Origin: Simmondsia chinensis
Lineage: Eukaryota; Streptophyta; Magnoliopsida; Caryophyllales; Simmondsiaceae
NCBI GenBank assembly: GCA_018398585.1
Contig: JAGTTD010000003.1
Coordinates: 12,017,637 to 12,081,636, forward strand
Length of the DNA: 64,000 nt
Direction: 5' to 3'
The stretch's first letter is position 1. Each line of letters begins with the position of its first letter. Below, piece by piece: positions 1-9,531 of the stretch. Below the pieces are notes generated by a model. It saw nothing but the letters and a program-made list of their open reading frames with translations. It searched no databases and had not been told where the DNA came from. Made by a program: the position numbers and the translations under genes.

Positions 1-451
1 TGCACTATCTGATTTGATTAATTTGATCTTGCAGTGACCAGCTAAAACCGAGCTAAAATTCAGCACTAAATTTGATCTATTAATTTGAACAACGCTGAAC
101 TGATTCCTTTAAGCTTTGAATTTACTGCAGCACCAAATTTGATCAGAAATTGTCTGAAATCTTTGACGTTAATGTATGAATCAAGTCTTGAATTGATCCA
201 GATCAATCTGTAGTCGAACTGATGGTTTGGAGTGCTGAAATATTGATCTAATTCTATAGTCAAGAACCTGAATGTTGTTCACAAATTACGTACTGCCACT
301 TGTTCTTTGAAACCACCAGAAATTAACCAAAAATCTGAATTTAATCAGCACTTTCGGCACTGAATTTTGAGTTTCTGAATTTTCTCTTTTTTATTTATTT
401 ATTTTTTGATTGCACACTTGATTGGAAGCCAAACGAGGCTCTGATACCAAT
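1..451 (-). mobile_element. Partial internal region of array element (third copy, runs off the left edge)
   Basis: This segment aligns along its whole length with the sequence to the left of the LTRs at 2957 and 5478. It is therefore the primer-proximal internal part of another copy of the same minus-strand element. It contains the minus-strand 65-residue small ORF (66-263), a shorter version of the 83-residue ORF in the other copies, and ends at 438-449 in a primer-binding site whose minus-strand reading is TGGTATCAGAGC. The rest of this copy lies outside the window. Confidence 0.85.
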
Positions 452-952
452 TGTTACACTCGGGATTGAACCACAAGCGTAAACTAAGTAAAGATTGGAT
501 AGATTGAGAATTTGAGATGAGAAAGAAGGGAAATTCGATGAGGAATAGAGAATTAGACTTAGATGGGATAAGAAGGGAAGGGGATGAGAAATAGAGAGAA
601 TTAGATGAGAAAGGGAATTGATCTCAAAATGAGATTAGTGTTTGCAATTTCATTCCATGATTTGAACATTACAGCCGAGAGCTTATTTATACAAGATTAG
701 AGACATTGAATCAAGACAACTAATCATAACCAACACTACAAAATATCTAAGGCTCAAGAAAATATCTTCTAACTAACATTTAAATCCTGATTTTGGCGCC
801 AAGCAGAAAATAACAACAACAATATTACAGCAGCAGCAGCTCACATGCATAGCAGCAGCACAACAGACTTTTAACAGAATTTTAACCATCAATCACCATT
901 CCCGCAATTTTAACCATTTCAAACCCATGCCTTGAATTTTCGGTTTATAACA
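452..952 (-). repeat. LTR 1 of tandem array
   Basis: About 501 bp, beginning TGTTACACTC and ending TATAACA on the plus strand, so TG...CA on both strands. It is highly similar to 2957-3457 and 5478-5977. It has a minus-strand TATA-like stretch (TATAAATAAG), then a pyrimidine-rich CTCATC tract next to the primer site. The sequence just right of it, read on the minus strand, is a purine-rich tract ending GAAGGGAA, as expected of the polypurine tract in front of a 3' LTR. Confidence 0.9.
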
Positions 953-1069
953 TTCCCTTCGCCTTGAAAACATTCTTGTCCTCAAGAATGAAAGAGAATG
1001 AGACTTTGAGGAACGTTTATTGATGTGGGGATTGTAATTGAAGGTGATGAATTCCCAGCTGAATTGAGA

Positions 1070-2503
1070 CTAAAGAACATTGCAGTAACTTGTAGTTGGT
1101 CTGGGAACTGCAGCTGATGAGCACTTGTTACTGCAGTACAACTTGGTGAACAACTCGCAAATATCCTTCCAATAGCATAGCTTCATGATAGAGGCTCTCT
1201 TAATCAAAACTCCATTCAAAAGAGGAAATGGATCAACCCGAACTTGCCGATCGGCGTGCCGACAGTGTATTTCAGCTAGTGGAATTGGATCTTGAGGACT
1301 AACACCAGCTGTTTGGGGTTGAACTAGAGGATTAGCCAACACATTAACATCTTGAGGTGCATCTGGAGACCTTTCTTTGTTAATGGAGCTGTTGCATCTA
1401 CTTGTTCCATCCGAAACAATATTCTGCAGTAAGGTTACCCAACAAATCCTAAGATTTGAATCCAGAACTTGTCTCCCATTCTCAGCAGTAGCTATTCTCT
1501 TTCGTGTGCACCAATTCGGCATTTAATCTAGAGCAATTGAACTTAAGGCTCGAAGTTTGTGAACCTTATTCAACCAAGAAAAACTTCCAATGGTCCCAGC
1601 AAGACTCCAAAGGACTTCAATCAAGTTTTGATCTCCTACAAGAGCCCAGCTAATTGAATTGTTTGTATTACAGCACATGAACTTCAATTCCTCCTCAAAA
1701 CCTCCAATTCTAGTCTGGTTTCCTTGTTGTTTTCTGCATTTCACAACATATTCGGGAGGCCTAACATTAGCTTGTTCTTTGAGAATATCCATTGCCCTTA
1801 ATTTGACCAATACAAGCTTCTAGTGTGTCCAAGGCATTGCTGAACTCCTTTTTGTTGAACTGAACAGCTAACTCTAACTCTAACTTGTCCAATTCTTTTT
1901 GATCAAGGGACCTATTGCTAGAGTTCTTTGCTGCATAAACCTCCACTTCACTAATTTGTTCTTGCTCTTCGATAGAGTTGTGCAACTCTCCAAACAGAAA
2001 TGTATCGCTTGCTTGCATTTGTATCAATCTAAGTTGTGCAGGTTTTAAATCAGCAACAAGATCTTGAATTGAAGCTACTACACTCAATTTGGGAAGTTGA
2101 TCTTGCACTTTTGAAGGTTCCAACACTTCCTTATACTGCCACGTGACTAGATTTTCATATTCTCCGGCCGAACTTGTGATTTCTCCACTGGAATTTGCAA
2201 TTCTGCAAGTCGCTGTACCTGATGGTCCCTATCTTCACTGAAATTTGAGTCCCTAACTTCAGCTTGCTGCGTCACGCGATCAGTTACCATCTCCGCGAAT
2301 CCTTGTTTTTGTTGATTTAATTGATCTTCATTATTCTCATCAACACGTTGGAATTGCAGGCTAAATCTCTCATTAAACCTCTGATCCTATTCTTGCAACA
2401 ATTTATGCAATCGATCAACCATTCTTTGTTCCCTTTCCAATTGAGATTGATTAAACTGATCTAACAATGCCTTGATTTCTGCATACAGCACATCATCTGC
2501 CAC
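1070..2503 (-). pseudogene. Broken copy 1 of the array element's main ORF
   Basis: This is the counterpart of the 479-codon frame at 3575-5011. Here the frame is split into pieces (1070-1522, 1523-1810, 1767-2126) by small indels. The start corresponding to ATG in copy 2 is GTG at 2501-2503, and a TAG at 2387-2389 stands where copy 2 has CAG. The N-terminal part would form a coiled coil rich in Gln, Glu and Arg, like the N-terminus of gypsy Gag. The remainder matches no Gag or Pol motif I recognise. Copy 1 keeps CAG at 2219-2221, where copy 2 has a stop. Confidence 0.75.
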
Positions 2504-2530
2504 ATTTCACTCTTAAACAGCACAATCTGA

Positions 2531-2782
2531 TTAGATCAATTTGATCTTGCAGTGACCAGCTAAAACCGAACTAAAATTCAGCACTGAATTTGATCTTTTT
2601 AATCTAAACAACGCTGAACTGATTCCTTTAAGCTTCGAATTTACTGCCGCACCAAATTTGATCAGAAATTGTCTGAAATCTTCGAGGTTAATGTATGAAT
2701 CAAGTCTTGAATTGATCCAGATCGATCTGTAGTCGAGCTGATGGTCTGGAGTGCTGAAATATTGATCTAATTCTGCAGTCAA
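2531..2782 (-). CDS. Small leader ORF, 83 aa, copy 1
   Basis: An 83-residue reading frame that follows the primer-binding site by under 200 bp on the minus strand and precedes the main ORF. It starts MTAELDQYF. The same length and nearly the same sequence recur at 5039-5290, and a shortened form at 66-263. The function is unknown. It is hydrophilic with no membrane segment or recognisable domain. It lies in the same frame as the downstream main ORF, separated by two stops in copy 2, so it might be the decayed N-terminus of a longer protein rather than an independent gene. Confidence 0.4.
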   Translation of the reverse strand: MTAELDQYFSTPDHQLDYRSIWINSRLDSYINLEDFRQFLIKFGAAVNSKLKGISSALFRLKRSNSVLNFSSVLAGHCKIKLI

Positions 2783-2956
2783 GAACTTGAATGTTGTTCA
2801 CAACTTGTTCTTTGAAACCACCGGAAATTAACCCAAAATTTGAATTTAATCAGCACTTTTGACACTGAATTTTGAGTTTCTGAATTTTCTCTTTTTTGTT
2901 TATTTATTTTTTGATTACGCACTTGATTGGAAGCCAAACGAGGCTCTGATACAAAT

Positions 2957-3457
2957 TATTATGCTCCGGATTGAACCACAAGCGTAAACTAAGTAAAGAT
3001 TGGATAGATTGAGAATTTGAGATGAGAAAGAAGGGAAATTAGATGAAGAATAGAGAATTAGACTTAGATGAGATAAGAAGGGAAGGGGATGAGAAATAGA
3101 GAGAGTTAGATGAGAAAGAGAATTGATCTCAAAATGAGATTAGTGTTTGCAATTTCTTTCCATAATTTGAACATTACAGCTGCGAGCTTATTTATACAAG
3201 ATTAGAACCATTGAATCAAGACAACTAATCCTAACCAACACTACAAAATATCTAAGGCTCAAGAAAATATCTTCTAACTAACATTTAAATCCTAATTTTG
3301 GCGCCAAGTAAAAAATAACAGTAACAATATTGCAGCAGCAGCAGCTCACATGCATAGCAACGGCATAACAGACTTTTAACAGAATTTTAACCATCAACTA
3401 CTATTCCTGCCATTTTAACCATTTCAAACCCACGCCTCGAATTTTCGGTTTATAACA
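2957..3457 (-). repeat. LTR 2 of tandem array (shared)
   Basis: About 501 bp, the middle LTR. On its left lies the primer-proximal end of copy 1, with a mutated primer site at 2943-2954 (GCTCTGATACAA). On its right is the polypurine end of copy 2; its minus-strand reading has AAGGGGAAGGGAA directly before the LTR. A single LTR therefore serves as 5' LTR for one copy and 3' LTR for the other, the pattern left by unequal recombination between LTRs. Its outer left end has drifted (TATTATGCTC instead of TGTTACACTC). Confidence 0.9.
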
Positions 3458-3574
3458 TTCCCTTCCCCTTGAAAACATTCTTGTCCTCAAGAATGAAAGA
3501 GAATGAGACGTTGAGGAACGTTTATTGATGTGGGGATTGTAATTGAAGGTGATGAATTCCCAGCTGAATTGAGA

Positions 3575-5011
3575 CTAAAGAACTTTGCAGTAACTTGTAC
3601 TTGGACTGGGAACTGCAGCTGATGAGCACTTGTTAATGCAGTAGAACTTGGTGAACAAATCGCAAATATCCTTCCAATAGCATTGCTTCATGATAGAGCC
3701 TCTCTTAATCAAAACTCCATTCAAAAGAGGAAATGGATCAACCCGAACTTGCCGATCGGCTTGCCGACAGTGTATTTCAGCAGGTGGAATTGGATCTTGA
3801 GGACTAACACCAGCCGTTTGGGGTTGAACTTGAGGATTAGCCAACACATTAACAACTTGAGGTGCATCTGGAGATCTTTCTTTGTCAATGGAGCTGTTGC
3901 ATCTACTTGTTCCATCCGAAACAATATTCTGCACTAAGGTTACCCAACAAATCCTAAGATTTGAATCCAGAACTTGTCTCCCATTCTCAGCAGTAGCTAT
4001 TCTCTTTCGTGTGCACCAATTAGGCATGTAATCTAGAGCAATTGAACTTAAGGCTCGAAGTTTGTGAACCTTATTCAACCAAGAAAAACTTCCAACGGTC
4101 CCAGCAAGACCCCAAAGGACTTCAATCAAGTTTTGATCTCCTACAAGAACCCAGCTAATTGAATTGTTCAGATTACAGCACTTGAACTTCAATTCCTCTT
4201 CAAAACCTCCAATTCCAGTCTGGTTTCCTTGTTGTTTTCTACATTTCGCAACATATTCGGGAGGCCGAACATTAGCTTGTACTTTGAGAAGATATCCATT
4301 GCCCCTAATTTGACCAATACAAGCTTCTTGTGTGTCCAAGGCATTGCTGAACTGCTTTTTGTTGAACTGAACAGCTAACTCTAAGGCTAACTTGTCCAAT
4401 TCTTTTTGATCAAGGGACCTATTGCTAGTGTTCTTTGCTGCATAAACCTCCACTTCACTCATTTGTTCTTGCTCTTTGATAGAGGTGTGCAACTCTCCAA
4501 ACTGAAATGAATCGCTAGCTTCCATTTGTATCAATTTAAGTTGTGCAGGTTTTAAATCAGCAACATGATCTTGAATTGAAGCTACTGCACTCAATTTTGG
4601 AAGTTGATCTTGCACTATTGAAGGTTCCAACACTTCCTTATACTGCCACGTGACTAGATTTTGCATATTCTCCGGCCGAACTTGTGATTTCTCCACTGGA
4701 ATTTGCAATTCCGCAAGTGGCTGTACCTAATGGTCCCTATCTTCACTGAAATTTGAGTCCTTAACTTCAGCTTGCTGAGTCACGCGGTCAGTTACCTTCT
4801 CCGCAAATCCTTGTTTTTGTTGATTTAATTGATCTTCATTATTCTCATCAACACGTTGGAATTGCAGGCTAAATCTCTCGTTAAACCTCTGATCCTGTTC
4901 TTGCAACAATTTACGCAATCGATCAACCATTCTTTGTGCCCTATCCAATTGAGATTGATGAAACTGATCTAACAATGCCTTGATTTCAGAATACAGCACA
5001 TCATCTGCCAT
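3575..5011 (-). pseudogene. Main ORF of non-autonomous LTR element, copy 2 (one in-frame TAG)
   Basis: One continuous frame of 479 codons broken only by TAG at 4727-4729; copy 1 has CAG there. Residues 1-94 (MADDVLYSEIK start) are a charged, Gln-rich coiled coil resembling the N-terminal coil of gypsy-3 Gag. The following 377 residues include a region with Leu-Asp-Gln-Lys-Glu heptads, then a Cys/Trp-containing part ending near a CYWKDICDLF stretch. I see no zinc knuckle, protease, RT or integrase motif, so the element could not move without a partner. The ORF lies between the primer site (5464-5475) and the polypurine tract (3458-3476). It may be a rewritten gag or captured host sequence; I do not recognise it. 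Confidence 0.6.
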
Positions 5012-5038
5012 ATTTCACTCGTAAACTGCACAATCTGA

Positions 5039-5290
5039 TTAGATCAATTTGATCTTGCAGTGACCAGCTAAAACCGAACTAATATTCAGCACTGAATTTG
5101 ATCTTTTTAATCTGAACAACGCTGAACTGATTCCTTTAAGCTTCGAATTTACTGCAGCACCAAATCTGATCAGAAATTGTTTGAAATCTTCGAGGTTAAT
5201 GTATGAATCAAGTCTTGAATTGATCCAGATCAATTCGTAGTCGAGCTGATGGTCTGGAGTGCTGAAATATTGATCTAATTCTGTAGTCAA
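5039..5290 (-). CDS. Small leader ORF, 83 aa, copy 2
   Basis: The homologue of 2531-2782, differing at a handful of residues. Equal length in two copies suggests the frame was intact when the array formed. It is in frame with the main ORF that starts 28 bases downstream. No function can be assigned. Confidence 0.4.
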   Translation of the reverse strand: MTTELDQYFSTPDHQLDYELIWINSRLDSYINLEDFKQFLIRFGAAVNSKLKGISSALFRLKRSNSVLNISSVLAGHCKIKLI

Positions 5291-5463
5291 GAACCTGAAT
5301 GTTGTTCACAACTTAGTACTGCCACTTGTTCTTTGAAACCACCAGAAATTAACCAAAAATCTGAACTTAATCAGCACTTTCGGCACTGAATTTTGAGTTT
5401 CTGAATTTTCACTTTTTTATTTATTTGTTTTTTGATTGTGCACTTGATTGGAAGCCAAACGAG

Positions 5464-5475
5464 GCTCTGATACCA
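5464..5475 (-). other. tRNA primer-binding site of array copy 2
   Basis: The minus-strand reading is TGGTATCAGAGC, the usual initiator-Met tRNA complement of plant LTR elements, two bases inside the LTR boundary at 5478. It fixes the element's orientation as minus. The equivalent sites are 438-449 (intact) and 2943-2954 (mutated). Confidence 0.85.
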
Positions 5476-5477
5476 AT

Positions 5478-5977
5478 TGTTACGCTCGGGATTGAACCAC
5501 AAGCGTAAACTAAGTAAAGATTGGATAGATTGAGAATTTGAGATGAGAAAGAAGGGAAATTAGATGAGGAATAGAGAATTAGACTTAGATGAGATAAGAA
5601 GGGAAGGGGATGAGAAATAGAGGGAGTTAGATGAGAAAGAGAATTGATCTCGAAATGAGATTAGTGTTCGCAATTTCATTCCATGATTTGAACATTACAG
5701 CTGAGAGCTTATTTATACAAGATTAGAGACATTGAATTAAGACAACTAATCCTAACCAACACTACAGAATGTCTAAGGCTCAAGAAAATATCTTCTAACT
5801 AACATTTAAATCCTAATTTTGGCGCCAAGTAGAAAATAATGGCAACAATATTGCAGCAGCAGCCGCTCACACGCATAGCAGCAGCATAACAGACTTTTAA
5901 CAGAATTTTAACCATCAACTACTTTTGCCGCCATTTTAACCATTTCAACCCATGCCTCGGATTTTCGGTTTATAACA
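5478..5977 (-). repeat. LTR 3 of tandem array (outermost 5' LTR)
   Basis: About 500 bp, closely similar to LTR 1 and LTR 2. It ends CGGTTTATAACA at 5977, after which the similarity stops and unrelated sequence (CTATCTCTGG) begins. This is the right-hand boundary of the array. The target-site duplication cannot be checked because the left boundary is outside the window. Confidence 0.9.
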
Positions 5978-6600
5978 CTATCTCTGGCATTTGCTCAATT
6001 GTGGTGTTTATCACTTTAGCATTCATCATAAATCTCCCCGGACTCATTATGAATCATTATAGGCTTTAAATGCTGATCAAGAATTAAAAACTCATGAAGT
6101 ACAATGATAAACACTCAAACAGTGCAATAGACAAACTTTGAATACGTTGAATTAGAAAAGAGTATATATTACAATTTAGGCTACATCGTAGCCTTGAAAA
6201 GGAAAAATTAGTTAATGGTAGACATAATATGTTGCATCTTTGCTGTTTTTGTTCGGTTTCTTGCTTTTAGTGGCCCAAATTCAGTCTATTGCATCTGGTT
6301 GAAGGCTTTCTTGAATTTTTTAAGTGGTTTATGATTTTGATTTATTTGTTTTGTTGCCCACTTTTGCAAAGTGTGACAAGTTTTATGTGATCTTGTTCTT
6401 CTCTTGCAAAACCATGTGCATGATGTACTTTATCCATTTTTTTTTTCCTACTTTTGTTTGATGTATCTTTCATTCACTTGTTGATGTTGATGATAAAAGC
6501 TAGCAAGATTTAGCATAAAATGAGTGTTTTTAAAAGGAAATAGTGATAGGAGCAAAAAAGGGCAAAAGCGATAAAAGTTTGATATAAAATGATTAGAAAG
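5978..6600. other. No gene seen; unassigned AT-rich spacer
   Basis: Between the array and the degenerate gypsy gag I see no ORF of note, no terminal repeats and no RNA-like structure. There is a run of T at about 6438-6447 only. Confidence 0.5.
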
Positions 6601-6639
6601 TGAACCAAAATGATTTGAATTAAATTAGACATATCAAGC

Positions 6640-7245
6640 ATTGTAAAGTTATAGCCCTTAAATTTCTTCTTGAATTCAATATCCAAGTCGCTAAAGGCCA
6701 GCTTGACATACTCAACCTCAGGAAAGGCAAAGGTGCATTTTAATCTGGCTCGCTTGAACTAGTTAATATTTTCTTCCTCTAACTCGCCTGGCTTTTGTCT
6801 CATTCAAGCCAAGTTTGACATGGAATTTCCTAAATCCATTCCTAGGAATTGGGCTTAGAATTGTCTGGCCGTATCATCCCAACAGTAGCTAGAATTAGGG
6901 GGAAGGCGGATGTACCACTAGAAAGCGGTCCCAGTCAATGAGCTAGGGAACAACCTTAGCTTGAGGTATTTGTTATTTGCTGCCTTTCTACTTTGACAGT
7001 TAAATCTTGCCAAATGCTCGAGAGCATAAACCGTCCCTTCCCATGAAAAGAGGGTAAACTCGGGGACTTTTTATCCTTGAGGAAATGGGTAATCCCCTTC
7101 TCTGTAGTCAAGGTAAGGTTTACCATACAAGGGTCTGTTGACCCTTGTAAGGTCCGTCCCCTATGTATTCTCAATGAGGGCAGCCACTCGATCTTGAAGG
7201 GCAAGATTAGGCACATGATTATGCGCCTACCACTGCCATGCAAGA
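6640..7245 (-). pseudogene. Degenerate Ty3/gypsy gag (copy A)
   Basis: Read on the minus strand this region gives, with several stops, a recognisable retrotransposon Gag core: a short SFHGKG motif, then VERQQITNTS, FPSSLTGTAF, WYIRLPPNSS, DTARQF-AQF and MRQKPGELEEENI in the usual order. This is the nucleocapsid-precursor fold of Athila/Tat-type gypsy elements, and it lies upstream (to the right on the minus strand) of nothing but its leader and LTR. Part of the frame is open at 6956-7243. It is old: stops and indels occur about every 30 codons. The rest of gag-pol to the left is not visible. Confidence 0.65.
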
Positions 7246-7468
7246 GGGTGAGGATCTCGAGGGGGATCTACAGGATACCCTAGTTAAGCCACAGCTAGGT
7301 TTTCCATTTTCTCAGGGACCATATGGTCAACCCAAACAACTAGTAACCGCGAGCTTGAGGGGGTCTCGCGAGGATAACTAGCAGGCATTGATGATGGGGG
7401 TACAGGCTTAAGTTACTTGATATCCTCCCAAATGGCTTTGACCAAGCCATTATGAGCCTCAACTTGTC

Positions 7469-7774
7469 TCACTCAATAGGTTCGACTTGAACCACCATCT
7501 GCCTAGCCAGATCCTTAGCAATAAGGGTAGTAATAGAAGACAAGGTCAAGTTAATTTCTGGCAAGACTCTATCAGTCTCTTTGTGAAGCCTTTCATTCAT
7601 AGAGCATCCAACATCACTAATTATGGCTCTCATGGAGGCAGAGTTTTTACGCTGAGCTGCTAGATTGAGTTCTGTTTTGGCACGTTGCCTCTCAAAAGCT
7701 TCTTTAACTGTCTGTTGGACTCCTTGACCAAAATCTTTAAACGATGTTTGAGCATAGCCATGAAACTCTTGCAA
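7469..7774 (-). pseudogene. Gypsy gag N-terminal fragment, 101 aa, coiled-coil
   Basis: A 101-residue frame starting MQEFHGYAQT, rich in Arg, Glu and Gln and helical in character. It sits between the degenerate gag core (6640-7245) and the LTR that begins near 8050. A diverged copy of the same stretch occurs at about 13940-14300 beside the second LTR, which places it as the 5' part of the same element's gag. It is not a host gene. Confidence 0.5.
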
Positions 7775-8049
7775 GAATGGCCAAGAAGCTTAATACGTTC
7801 ATCTTCTAGGATATCATCGTCACCACCACTTTCACTGCCGTGGTTGTGACTTGGCTCATCCCTTAGAGATATTGGACTTTACTTAAGACAAGGCTCAAGT
7901 GGGGATCCAATAAGGGCTAAGCCTTCTGGTTCCCCATGCTTGAGGTTACTAGACCTCCAGGTTATGACCATTGTTAAATGGTCTGCCATTATGTTCTGGT
8001 AATCCACAGTGGGCTAAAGATAATGAAGTCATGTTTCAGGCCTCCCACT

Positions 8050-9233
8050 ATTGTCCCAAAAAGGCGTGTTTGCTCTATTTTTTTTTTTTTTTTTACAAGT
8101 GATGTAAGTGCGGTCCCTGTATAATATGAAAATAAAACAAACAATTAAAAGGGACTCACCGCAACTAGGGAGTGAGCCTAATTACGAACTACACGTCTTT
8201 GACCTCAACCAATCACTGTTTTTGGAGAAAAGGTTGCAATATGTTAGTGTATTTGACTTCAATTATACCGTGAGTTTGCTTATACTTCAATTAAGAAGAC
8301 TTTGTTAAATATTTTTGTGAATTTTTTATGTATGTTTATGACCGAAAAATAAAGGATATGGTCCTAACTCAAGTGGTAGTTACAGTGACGGAGCAAGGCC
8401 CACGAAAACCTTTTCTCATACATTTAAAAGTCAGGAATTGGGGCGGAGACAAACCCAAGGGCTCAACAGTCTACTTACAAGCCCGAGTCAATTAGGCTTT
8501 TAAGCCTGGCACCCTTGACTTATAATAACTCGAATAAGTTTAGGTATGATAAGATTAAGGTGGAGCAAATCGTATTCAGGTCACTAGATCAGGACCAATG
8601 CAATCAAGGGACAAAGCCCTAATCAATGGCATGAACCTAAATTCACCTGACGTATTAAACAGTGATAGTAGCGTTAAGACCAATGTAATAATGGGACAAA
8701 GCCTTGGTCGTCAAACCCTTAAACTAAAGCCTCAAATCTCAACTTGTCGATTTGTGGGAACAAATTAAAACTAGAGAGTCATACCTCAAATTTGAGAATT
8801 GCATTACAATGGAAGTAAGTACAACAATGATCTATGTTACACTATGCCTAGCTAAGTTACGCTACTCCTAGGAAAAGGGCACAAGTATGCTATAAAGAAC
8901 TTGAAGAAGTTTTTGTATTGAACATATGTGTACTTCTTTGGACTGATGCAGAGTCCTTTATTTATAGAAAAAGAAAATAACAGCTGCTCCTACTTTCTTG
9001 GTAACTCCACCATGTCTGGCCATTAAGCTCCTCTTTTGCGCGCCTTCACTCTTCACCATTGTGTCCTAAGTTTTGGAGGGAAGTCCTTAATGTCCACGTC
9101 TGGATTTAGTAGAAGTTCCCTCTAGAAGCCCCACGTTCTCCTGAATTAAGCTTAAGGCCTAAGAAACTAAAATTATGCTCCAAGTAACTCCCTCGAGCTT
9201 GGAAACTACTGTTCTTATAGCTTTTCTAGCAGC
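8050..9233 (-). repeat. Old gypsy LTR A, left part
   Basis: Aligns, with many differences, to about 14505-15690. Shared landmarks in order are a G-TGTTTGC start, a run ending AAGAAGACTTT, GGCAGAGGAAGGCCCAC-type sequence, an AGCCCGAGTC box, ACCCTTGACTT and CCAATGCAATCAAG. It is interrupted at 9233/9234 by gypsy-2 and continues at 13678. The left limit is set only by where similarity to the second copy changes character, so the boundary is approximate. Confidence 0.6.
9229..9233. other. Target-site duplication of gypsy-2 (left), GCAGC
   Basis: GCAGC directly precedes the LTR start TGTTATAATT, and the same five bases follow the other LTR at 13673-13677. A perfect 5-bp duplication fixes both ends of the element. 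Confidence 0.9.
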
Positions 9234-9514
9234 TGTTATAATTTAGGATCAATCCTGAATTAAAACTAAGTAATTGAGAGTTTGAGATGAGGGACGAAGG
9301 GAAATAGGATGAGGAAATAGAAGAAGATTAAGATAGAATATGAGAGTGTATATTTTTTTTGTATATCCCTTCTTACAAGCTAAGTATCATATTTATACCA
9401 TGTATTGGCTAAGTACAAGAACAACTCACAAGTACTAACAAGTATAACATTACAACTTACTCAATTACATTTAGCCAACTATAACTTACTATAAGAACTA
9501 TCCCGGTGATGACA
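9234..9514 (-). repeat. Gypsy-2 3' LTR
   Basis: 281 bp, from TGTTATAATT to GATGACA on the plus strand. Read on the minus strand it has a TATAAATATG-like promoter element and a CTCATC-rich leader before its end. Confidence 0.93.
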
Positions 9515-9531
9515 ATTTCACCCCCTCAAGA

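Noticed and set aside
5978..5982. CTATC as a target duplication of the array, because CTATC also occurs at 5-9
   Set aside because: Bases 5-9 are inside an internal region, not beside an LTR; the true left boundary is outside the window.
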